Positions 17,348-25,400 of a stretch of DNA of 64,000 bases are shown here, in pieces. The translations under genes were made by a program, and so were the position numbers. Where the stretch lies: the NCBI GenBank assembly GCA_050951005.1, contig JBMNIP010000002.1, positions 682,001-746,000 on the forward strand. Reading direction: 5' to 3'. A model generated the notes under the pieces. It worked only from the letters and a program-made list of their open reading frames with translations. It was not told the DNA's origin and did not search any database. Source of the stretch: UMGS1519 sp050951005 (lineage in GTDB: Bacteria; Actinomycetota; Coriobacteriia; Coriobacteriales; Eggerthellaceae). Numbering within the stretch: position 1 is the stretch's first letter; each line of letters begins with the position of its first letter.

Positions 17348-18351
17348 GACATCCCCCTTCCACAATAATCTGTCCTTGAATGGCCGAGCATCCGCTTCAG
17401 TTTCGCCAATACCTGTGCGATATCGGCGCCCATCAGCAGCGAACGGTCTGCAATCTCGCTCGGTCCATACGCCTGGCCGTAGTTAACGCACGCATAGCGC
17501 GCGTTGCGGTTGTCGAGCGTCTCCCGCCAAAACGGGAACTTGATGATAACGGGCGTGTTCATGCCGACACCCAGCTCCCAGAGCAGCACTCGGCAGCCTT
17601 CGTGCTCCTCGACAAAGTGATGATAGCGCTCGCGGGCACGGTACCAGCCCTCATCCTGGACGAAGGTGTCGTCGCTGCGCAGGTTCATAGTCATATCGGC
17701 GCCGTCATCAGGGCATTTCGGTATCAATTCCGCGGGGATGCGCATGAGCAGCCGTCCTTCGGCAGGCGGTTGGAACACACCGGACGCATCGCGGACGAAC
17801 CCCTGCGCCTCCATCATGCGCAGGACAAGCTCCTCGTTGTCGTAGGTGCGCCGGCTCTCCGGATTCGTGCTTTGGAGTAGGCCATAGTCGCCCTGTGTGT
17901 AGAACAGGCGGCCTTTATCGAAGCCGGCACGCTGGAACTGATGGTCGACGTTGGTGGTCAACACGAAGTAATCGCGCCCGCGTACCACATCCAGCAGGTC
18001 GCTATATACCGATTTCGGTGGATCGACGTAGCGGTTGACATAGATGTGCCGGCTCCACCATGCCCAAGTCGTTTCCTTGTCGGGAAACGGGTAGAACCCG
18101 CCCGAATATATATCGGAGATTCCGTAGGCTTTGGCAAAGTCGCCGAAGTATTTCCTGAAGCGTGCGCCCGAATAGGTGAGTCCCGCCGCGGTCGAAAGCC
18201 CAGATCCGGCCCCGATAAGTACGGCATCCGCCTTGTCGACCCAGCTGCCCAGCCGCCCCAGTTGTTCTTCAACCGGCTCCTGGTTCGCCCCAATCAGACG
18301 GCCTGAGAAGGGCGAAAGGCTCATTCCCTCCCCAATATCCATTAGGCCCAT
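17344..18351 (-). CDS. SirTM, class M sirtuin (protein ADP-ribosyltransferase)
   Basis: A 335-residue sirtuin of the M class, which in Staphylococcus and Streptococcus transfers ADP-ribose from NAD to a lipoylated GcvH-like protein. The NAD-binding motif GAGSGLSTAAG is at about 47-57, TTNVDHQF at 132-139 and YTQGDYG at 151-157; Gln replaces the catalytic histidine of deacylase sirtuins, as in SirTM. An acidic start (MGLMDIGEG) precedes the fold. GAAGGAGA lies upstream of the ATG at 18351. Downstream genes are the Zn-macro hydrolase (4-base overlap) and an Rrf2 regulator. The usual GcvH-L and LplA2 partners are not in the window. Confidence 0.92.
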   Translation of the reverse strand: MGLMDIGEGMSLSPFSGRLIGANQEPVEEQLGRLGSWVDKADAVLIGAGSGLSTAAGLTYSGARFRKYFGDFAKAYGISDIYSGGFYPFPDKETTWAWWSRHIYVNRYVDPPKSVYSDLLDVVRGRDYFVLTTNVDHQFQRAGFDKGRLFYTQGDYGLLQSTNPESRRTYDNEELVLRMMEAQGFVRDASGVFQPPAEGRLLMRIPAELIPKCPDDGADMTMNLRSDDTFVQDEGWYRARERYHHFVEEHEGCRVLLWELGVGMNTPVIIKFPFWRETLDNRNARYACVNYGQAYGPSEIADRSLLMGADIAQVLAKLKRMLGHSRTDYCGRGMS

Positions 18352-18493
18352 GGTGCAGTCTCCTTCGATTCTCCGGTAATGGCCATAGTACAGCCGACCT
18401 TTGCATTTGTTGGACCAAACTTGCGGCCGGAGTATCCGCCGCGCTACGGGCCGGCGCCTTATCCGCGCAGCACCGGCCCGCGCCCGCAGCTAC

Positions 18494-19129
18494 CTATGCG
18501 CGCACGACGCTGATGCGCTGATGCGTATGGTTCCCCTTCTCGATCTCGTCGACCATCGCGATGGCATAGTCCGCATAGGAGATGACGGACTCGCCCCGGT
18601 CGTTCAGCTTCAGCTCCTCGCCTCCCAGCAGGTATGCCCCGGTCCTTTCGCCATCGGCCTGGAAATCTCCGGCAGGGCTGATATACGTCCAGTTCACGTC
18701 ATCGCGCGAGCGCAGGTCGTCCAGTGCGGAGGCCATCGCGGCCGCCAAGGGCTTGAAGTCGTCCGGGAAGTCCGGCGTCTCCGAGACGGTGGCCGTGTGC
18801 TCGGGGTTCACATACAGCGAACCCGCTCCGCCGACAACCAGCAAGCGTGTATCGGTGCCGGAGAGGATGTCGCACAGATGCGCAAGCGTGGTGGAATGCT
18901 GCGGCAGCGTATCCGGCGTCCAAGCGCCGAATGCATCCACCACGGCATCGAAGCCTTCGAGATCCTGGGCGGTCAAATCGAAGATGTCGCGCTTGACATA
19001 GTGCTGGGCGGCAGTGATGTTCTCGTCTTTGCGGCCGAAGGCGGTCACATCGAATCCGCGGTTCACGGCCTCGGCGATAACCTTGCGGGCGACTCGACCG
19101 CCAGCAGCAACAACAGCAATCTTCTTCAT
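18494..19129 (-). CDS. NAD(P)-binding oxidoreductase (NmrA/YwnB-like)
   Basis: A 211-residue atypical short-chain reductase. The N-terminal KKIAVVAAGGRVARKVIAEA is a Rossmann start, followed by VTAFGRKDEN (adenosine side), VVDAFGAW, LLVVGGAGSLYV and a late WTYISPAGDF. These features match NAD(P)H-binding proteins annotated as NADH-flavin reductase or YwnB. GGAGG precedes the ATG at 19129. A near-consensus promoter and a palindromic operator lie directly upstream, so it is a regulated single gene. Its substrate is unknown. Confidence 0.85.
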   Translation of the reverse strand: MKKIAVVAAGGRVARKVIAEAVNRGFDVTAFGRKDENITAAQHYVKRDIFDLTAQDLEGFDAVVDAFGAWTPDTLPQHSTTLAHLCDILSGTDTRLLVVGGAGSLYVNPEHTATVSETPDFPDDFKPLAAAMASALDDLRSRDDVNWTYISPAGDFQADGERTGAYLLGGEELKLNDRGESVISYADYAIAMVDEIEKGNHTHQRISVVRA

Positions 19130-19178
19130 GGTATTCCTCCTGTTCGCGCCGCCGTTCCCGACGGCTTCTCCATCTCTT

Positions 19179-19201
19179 GTTGTAACTATTATATTTACAA
19201 C
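19179..19201. promoter_or_regulatory. Palindromic operator (GTTGTAA-N9-TTACAAC)
   Basis: Perfect 7-base inverted arms flank an AT-rich centre, just downstream of the -10 box of the reductase gene, so a bound repressor would block transcription. A further GTTACAAC half-site occurs at about 19248-19255. The cognate regulator is not in the window. Confidence 0.6.
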
Positions 19202-19211
19202 TTCTGGATGC

Positions 19212-19240
19212 AATATAAGCTATTACATCCTTGTTGTCAA
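19212..19240 (-). promoter_or_regulatory. Near-consensus promoter of the reductase gene
   Basis: On the minus strand TTGACA and TATATT are separated by exactly 17 bases, about 80 bases upstream of the ATG at 19129. Confidence 0.75.
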
Positions 19241-19388
19241 TTGTCTTGTTACAACTTATGGAGAGAACTTCAAACTTCATCTCATGGCGGGTCTGCCCCG
19301 GGGCATGAAACCATCCTCGCCTCGACTACACAACCACTTGGATGGCCGGCTAGTCCCACACGGATTCGAATTCCCGTTTGGAGAAAGA

Positions 19389-19420
19389 CGGTGCCGCCGT
19401 CCGTTTCGGACGGCGGCACC
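19389..19420. terminator. Strong hairpin downstream of lipoprotein gene
   Basis: A long perfect stem, GGTGCCGCCGTCC against GGACGGCGGCACC, with a short TT-rich loop sits about 45 bases past the lipoprotein stop codon. On the minus strand it is followed by GTCTTTCTCC, an imperfect U tract. Confidence 0.75.
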
Positions 19421-19464
19421 ACTATCTTTCAGCTGCGCATCAACAAGACTTTGCAGGAAACACC

Positions 19465-20505
19465 TTATATGGCGAAAACATCACTGCTTGAGCTATCCTC
19501 GGCATCCTCGCTGTCTTCGTCGGAGCCTTCGCCTTCCGCGTCGGCGTCTTCGCTTTCATCCTTCAGATAGGTGACCCCCAACAGGCGTTTCACGTACATG
19601 ATGGATTCGGTTTCGGAAGCACCGGCTTTCAAATCATCCACGTCCCATGATTCAATACGGTCCGAGTCAGGCGAATTGCCAGGCGAATGCTCCTGGTAAT
19701 AGACATCCACGGAATCGAAAACATGATCGGTCTTGTTCTTAACGGTCACCTTGGTCGAATAGCCCACGCTCGGATCGACCCTTGATGAAAGGGAGAACTG
19801 CTTGCCTGTGGCAACATGGGGCATCTCTGCCTCCTCGGCACTTTCGACCGTGGAATACAGGTTCAGCTCGTTACCGGTTTGCACTTGTGCCTTGAAGCGG
19901 TATTCCTTTGACTGGCTCGCAGTCTTTTTTGCTGCAGTCATCTGGAAAGTCCGCTGTTCGCCAGGCTTCAGGTAGGTAACGTAATCGCAATCCATGGTTA
20001 CGCCAATGCCGTTCAACTCCGCGGGAACCGCTTCGCAATGAATCAGAAAATCACCGGCAACAACGTCGCCCGGCCTCTGCTTGATAGTGACTTCATCGGA
20101 GGCTTCCTCGTCTTCGTTTCCGTTCTCATCCACGATGATGAGCTGCACGGGGAAAGTGAGGGTCTTGTCACCCGTGTTCTTCACCGTGAATCGAACGACC
20201 TGCTTGCCGACAATGGCCTTTTCCTTGTTGGGCTTGGTGGTTTTCACGACCTTCGCTTTGCCGACAGAGATATCGGCAAGCAAGTCGTCTGCGGTAGTTT
20301 CGGACGTGCTGGATTCCTCCGAAACGCTTGACTGCTCGGATTGGGTCGATGCTGCCTCTTGGCTGCTTCCCTGGCTTGTCGACTGGCTGCTCGACGAAGA
20401 CGACGAGCATCCCGTCATGAACGAAAGCGCAAGGACGATCAGGCAAGCAAGCAGCACTCCAAAGCATGCTTTTACCGGGGTGGATAGGCGGGTTTCTCTC
20501 ATCAT
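19465..20505 (-). CDS. Acidic lipoprotein, possibly FxLYD-like domains
   Basis: A 346-residue envelope lipoprotein. The signal peptide ends in a lipobox LSFMTGC (Cys33), followed by a Ser/Gln/Glu-rich tether, then two beta-rich modules (VVRFTVKNTGDKTLTFPVQL and STKVTVKNKTDHVFDSVDVYY) that resemble FxLYD or telokinin-like extracellular domains. The C-terminus is strongly acidic (repeated Asp, Glu and Ser). I chose the start at 20505 (MMRETR), preceded by GGGGAGAGA, over an ATG five codons upstream. No transporter neighbour explains it. Confidence 0.75.
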   Translation of the reverse strand: MMRETRLSTPVKACFGVLLACLIVLALSFMTGCSSSSSSSQSTSQGSSQEAASTQSEQSSVSEESSTSETTADDLLADISVGKAKVVKTTKPNKEKAIVGKQVVRFTVKNTGDKTLTFPVQLIIVDENGNEDEEASDEVTIKQRPGDVVAGDFLIHCEAVPAELNGIGVTMDCDYVTYLKPGEQRTFQMTAAKKTASQSKEYRFKAQVQTGNELNLYSTVESAEEAEMPHVATGKQFSLSSRVDPSVGYSTKVTVKNKTDHVFDSVDVYYQEHSPGNSPDSDRIESWDVDDLKAGASETESIMYVKRLLGVTYLKDESEDADAEGEGSDEDSEDAEDSSSSDVFAI

Positions 20506-20709
20506 GGTCTCTCTCCCCATTCCGTTCCAAGAACTCCCATGCGCTCATCGTATCATCGTTTGAGGGAAATCAGGCACCCGAAATTGGCTTGCGGTACCGC
20601 AAGCCGCCGACATGAACTGCGGGAAAACATGAGCCGCTATTCCACTGGCGAGCAGGAATGCGGTTGCTCTCGACTGCATGTATTGCCGCAATATCTTCCA
20701 AGCTTGGCG

Positions 20710-22179
20710 CTATGCGTTACCGACAGTTTGCGAGCCATCTTTCCAGGTTATCAGCACGTCGTCATCGCAAGTTACGTTACTCTTTAGCAATTCCAGGCTA
20801 GCGTAAGTCTGGTTGCTCAAGTCCAGTTGCGTGATGCCGGTATTCTGACAGTGAAGCTCCGTCAGCTTACGGTTATTCGAGAGATCCAGGCTGGTAATTC
20901 GCGTATCGTTGCACTGCAGCCTATCGAGCTCCTGATTATGCGAAAGATCCAAGCTCGAGATTCCGGTGAAGTCGCACTGGAGATCTCCCAGTTTGGGATT
21001 ATTCGCAAGATTAAGACCGGTTATTCCGGTATGGCTTACCCAGAGCCTATAAAGCTTGGGATTATGCGAGACATCAATCGACGTTATTGCCGTGCTATTG
21101 CAGACAAGGTATAAGAGCGTGGGATTATGCGAGACATCAAGCGACGCGAGCTTGGCGTTATTCTCAACGGTGATTAAACGGAGCTTCGGATTATGCGAGA
21201 CATTCAAAGACCGAAGGTCGCAATTCGTGATGCCGAGCCAGCGCAAGTTGGGATTGCCCGACAAGTCGACGGACTTTATCGGAAGGTCTTCAAGATCGAG
21301 AAGCTTGAGGGATTTTGCCTGACGGGGATCGATCGAATCAAACGTGTACGCATTGGTACCATCCGTCGCATCGCGTTTCGGGGCGAACGCAGCGGAGACC
21401 ACCGCCGTTCCCTTAATCTTGTTGGGAAGCACGATGTTCTTGGCAGTTCCTTTGTAGCCTTCGATGTATACCCCGTAACCGAGCTCGTTGTCATTGCGGA
21501 TCTCGTAAATGAATTTGCTGCTCGGAGTGGTCTTAGGCCAAACCTTCACCCGCACGGAATCCTTTGCCTTGCGGTTTGCGCAACTGGTGACGGTGATAGT
21601 CGCGCTTCCGGTTTTCTTGGCCGTAAGCTTTCCCTTTGCACCGACCTTGAGCACGGCGGAATTCGAGCTCTTGTACAGCAGGTTCTTATTCGAAGCCTTT
21701 TTGGGCGAGATGGCGGCCTTCACCTGGCTGGTCGCACCGACGTTCAAGGATTGCGGCGCGGAGACGGCTATCTTCTTCACCTTCACATACTTGGATTTTT
21801 TGACAACGGTCACCTTGACCGTTTTCTTCGCATGTCCCTTTGCGCCCGAGATGGTCACCTTCGCTTTCCCGACATTCTTCCCTCGAAGGATCCCCTTCGA
21901 CGAAATGGAGACTATTCGTTTGCTGGAACTCTTGTACTTGAGCTTGGCGCCTTTCGGCTCGGCCTTAGCCCCGAGCTTATATTTCGTCCCTTTTGCCATC
22001 GTCACTTTGCCGCTCGCGGCGTTCGCGACCGTAATACTCTTCGCAGCGGGTGCCGCCTGGGCCGTTTGAGGGCCCATCATCGCCACGACACCAGGTATGA
22101 GCACAACAGCTAAGAGCACAGCAACCAGCAACAGCGCAAAATTCGGAATACGCGCCCGCACGAAATCTTTGGCCAACAT
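20710..22179 (-). CDS. Secreted BIG2-like and leucine-rich-repeat protein
   Basis: A 489-residue exported protein. A signal peptide with two hydrophobic stretches ends near AQAAPA. Two bacterial Ig-like (BIG2) domains follow, marked by KLKYKSSSKRIVSISSKGILRG and NLLYKSSNSAVLKVGAKGKLTA. The C-terminal half has about nine LRR units of 20-21 residues with the pattern LDLSHNxxLxxLxCNxTxI. There is no sorting signal or lipobox, so it may be held by its basic domains or released. AAGGAGGGA precedes the ATG at 22179. It lies between a lipoprotein and a large adhesin on the same strand. Confidence 0.85.
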   Translation of the reverse strand: MLAKDFVRARIPNFALLLVAVLLAVVLIPGVVAMMGPQTAQAAPAAKSITVANAASGKVTMAKGTKYKLGAKAEPKGAKLKYKSSSKRIVSISSKGILRGKNVGKAKVTISGAKGHAKKTVKVTVVKKSKYVKVKKIAVSAPQSLNVGATSQVKAAISPKKASNKNLLYKSSNSAVLKVGAKGKLTAKKTGSATITVTSCANRKAKDSVRVKVWPKTTPSSKFIYEIRNDNELGYGVYIEGYKGTAKNIVLPNKIKGTAVVSAAFAPKRDATDGTNAYTFDSIDPRQAKSLKLLDLEDLPIKSVDLSGNPNLRWLGITNCDLRSLNVSHNPKLRLITVENNAKLASLDVSHNPTLLYLVCNSTAITSIDVSHNPKLYRLWVSHTGITGLNLANNPKLGDLQCDFTGISSLDLSHNQELDRLQCNDTRITSLDLSNNRKLTELHCQNTGITQLDLSNQTYASLELLKSNVTCDDDVLITWKDGSQTVGNA

Positions 22180-22482
22180 CGTTTCCCTCCTTGCCCTGCA
22201 GCCGTCTGCCCACGATGCGCACCCGGCTTTCACCCGGGCGTCAAGGCACATTACAGCGTTATCTAAATATTACCAAGTTGATATTCAGCGGGCAATCGGG
22301 ATGGTAGATAGTGCAGTTTCCAGGGACGTAATCCCCGAGAGCAGGCACGGAGGCGCCATGCCCACGGTGCCTGGGCAATGTACAAAGAAGCGCCGCTGCC
22401 CGATTATCGGCAGCGGCCCTTCAGGGAACGCCCAGCAGCTATTGCATTTACACGGTGCTGCGCCAGCCCACCATGCGGGAAG
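22180..22482. other. Intergenic region with terminator and AT-rich promoter stretch
   Basis: This region holds the hairpin at 22391-22417 and an AT-rich stretch (22255-22285) likely to be the promoter of the LRR gene. Nothing else is supportable. Confidence 0.45.
22391..22417 (-). terminator. Hairpin after the LPQTGD adhesin gene
   Basis: The stem GCCGCTGCCG / CGGCAGCGGC flanks the loop ATTAT region. On the minus strand it is followed by GCTTCTTTG, an imperfect U tract. Confidence 0.6.
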
Positions 22483-25400
22483 TTAGCAATCCTTCCTGCG
22501 CCTTGCGCTTGCGATACCCACCGCCAGTGCGCCTGCAGCCACAATCGCAATCACCAACATTGGAGCGGTATCACCGGTTTGTGGAAGCAGAGACACAACC
22601 GTGTTGTAGGAGCTGCCGCCAGCGCTGCCCGAGTCGCCCGAGTTGTCGGAAGCAGGCGATGTTCCGGAGCCGCCGCCCGTGTTATCCGGTTTTTCGGTAG
22701 CAGGCGACACCCCGGTATTTCTGTTGTCAGGATCATCGGAATCGGACGACGGAGTAGAACCACTGTCCGGCGCTTCGATATCGGCCTCATTCACATCCAC
22801 CGAAAGCTGGATTCCCGTATCATCGGCGTTTTGAATGGCATCGGCGCCATCGGGCCACTGGGTACCCGTCCAGTTGAACGAGAAGACCATGCGTTTGCCC
22901 GAAACCTTCGAAGTAGCCGTGGCCTCAAAAGACCCATCGACCGTACCCGACGCGGTCAGCACATCGTCCACCGCGGCATCGGAAGCCACCTTGACGCCTG
23001 GGATGATGATATACATCCAGTTGCCGTCATCACCTGCAGCATTCACCGTATCCCTAAGCTTCGCATACGTGTCGATGCTCTCGGGATCGGCAAGGCCGAA
23101 CTTCACGGTGACCGTCTGGCCCTCGACGCTGATCTGATTGACCTTGAACCCGCTTCCGAACCCTTCTGTGATGCCGACCTCATCGGCAGATATGCTTTCC
23201 GGGGGCACGATTCCCTCCGGGAAGGTGACGGTTGCGGTGAAATCGAAGTTCTTGATGTCAACCGCGATATCGGAGGCATCGGAATGCAGGAACTGCTGCT
23301 CGATGCCCTTCATCTGGTCTTTGATTTTCGTAACGTCGAGCGCGCCCGCGTAATCAAGCGTTTCGCCCTGCGTGGCGGTAAATACCTGTTCGTGTTCGCT
23401 ATCCCAGACACCCAGGCCGTCAGCATCGCGCACGAGCATGTCGCCGGGCAGGCTCTCCTGCACCGGGGAGGGAACCTCGCAGGTGAACGTGATGCCTTGC
23501 GTATCGGGGGTCAGGGCGTCGGCGCCGTTGGGCCATTGGATCCCGTTCCATTCGAACTCGAAGTGCTTGGTATTGCCGTTGAGGGTGGCAGTGGACTTCA
23601 TCGTGCCGCCGACCTGACCGGACACCGTCAGCTTGTCGCCCGGCTGAAGGTCTTGCGACAGCTGCACACCGGGGATGGTCACATGCATCCAGCCATCTTC
23701 ATCCCCCGCCGCTTCGACAGCCTTCTTCAACTGCTGGTAGTTATCGATGCCGTCCGCATTCAGCTTCATAGTCACAGTTGCTTTGTTGCCATCGACTTCG
23801 GTCTTCTCGATGGAGAACCAGGGACCGAAGTCGGCTGCGGTTGCCTGTACGTTGTCGGGAATACTCATGCCCTCGGGAACAGTGAAAGTGGCCACGAAGG
23901 TGCATTCGGTGTCTTCGAGCGCAATCGAGGAATAGCTGGATTCACCCGTGCCCTCATCGTTTTCGATGGCGTTCATCTGCTCGAGGATGCTCTTCATGTT
24001 CAGGGCACCCGTGAAATCGACCTTCTCGCCGGGCAACACCTGGTAGGTTTGGCTGTGCTCGGTATCCGAACCAACCAGGATGTCTCCCTGGAGCGTGGAT
24101 GTGTACGGCTTTACCACTTGGAAGGAATATTGGATGTCGGATGCGTTGGTCGCCGCCTCGTCCGCACCTTCTTCGGTCTGCTTGCCCTTCCAGTCGAACG
24201 AGAAGAACTTGCTTACGCTGCTGGTGCTTGCCGTTGCCTCAAAATGCCCATCGACCGTACCCGTAGCGCTGAGGATCTGACCGTTGCTGACCGCATCCTC
24301 ATCAAGGGTGAGCCCGTTGACCGTAGCGGTTATCTCATGGTCGGAGGCTTCCTGGCTCTGTACGCCGAGCAGCGATTGGAAAGCACTCAGCAGTGCGGGC
24401 TGGGCAGACACCTGTTGCGTTCCAGTAGAGTCCACTGCATCCTTCAGCTTCTTATAGGTGTCGATTCCGTCCTTCAAGGTCATCGTGATAGTGACCTGCC
24501 GTCCCTTTACGGACGTATTGGTTACCTCGAAGAGGTCGCCTAGGCCGTTGACTTCGATTTGCGGGTTGGAGGGCACCACGACCCCCTTGGGCAAGGTGAG
24601 CGTCACGTTGAAGGTGGAACGTGCGCGCGTCAGCTTGATATTCGAGAAGTCTGCTTCCGTCTGGCCGAACTGCTCTTCGATCCCGGCCATCTGGTCCTTG
24701 ATGCCCTGGGTATCGACCATGCCGGTGAGCGAGAAGGTATCGCCCGTACGCACCAGACCGACCTTTGCACTTTCCGCCTTGTCGGCACCCCACATGTCGG
24801 CCGGGATGGAAAGGCCATTATCGACTATGGTGTTCTCGGAAGATGCGGCGCTCTGCCACTTGAGATAGTAGGTCACATCGGAGGTGATGGTCGGATTCTC
24901 ACCGTTCCAGGTGATTATCCAGTTATAGGAGTCGAAGCGAATCGAACCGTTGCCGTCCGCGTCGGTTGCCCATTGCTCGGTATCGGCAAGCTTGTATCCG
25001 TCGAGGGCCGCGTTTGCGTCCACCTCAAGGTAAGTATCGCTCGCAGCGCTGTATGCAAGCCCCAGCTCCTCCGTTACATCGTGCAGCGTCTGGCCGTAGG
25101 TTGCCTGCTGCTTGAGCACGGCAACATCGCCGCCTTCGGCATCTTTCTCGATGGTGAAGTAATCGGTGTTCTTGAACACCGAGCCGTCGCTGAACGTACC
25201 GCCGTTTGCAGAGAACTTGATGGTATAGAGATTGTCGGTGTATTGGGCGTACAGGTCTATCTGTGTCTCGTCGCCGTCGAACGCGAGCACATCTCCTTCG
25301 TTTACGGCGTTGCTGCCATCTTCCGCAAGCGTCCAGTTCTTAAACGTCTTGCCGGGTACCGTGAAGCCGGATGTTGCCGCATTCACCTCGTCAAAGGAAA

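Larger units (their letters stand above)
19130..19464. other. Intergenic region with promoter, operator and hairpin
   Basis: Apart from the promoter and operator (19179-19240) and the hairpin at 19389-19420, no gene is supportable. A GATTCGAATTCC string at about 19371-19382 recalls a tRNA T-loop, but no cloverleaf can be built around it. Confidence 0.5.

Noticed and set aside
18448..18480. A terminator between the reductase and SirTM genes
   Set aside because: A GGGCCGG/CCGGCCC hairpin can form, but there is no T run and the stem is interrupted; support is too weak to list.
19340..19400. A tRNA on the minus strand suggested by a T-loop-like GATTCGAATTCC
   Set aside because: No acceptor, anticodon or D arm can be built around it.
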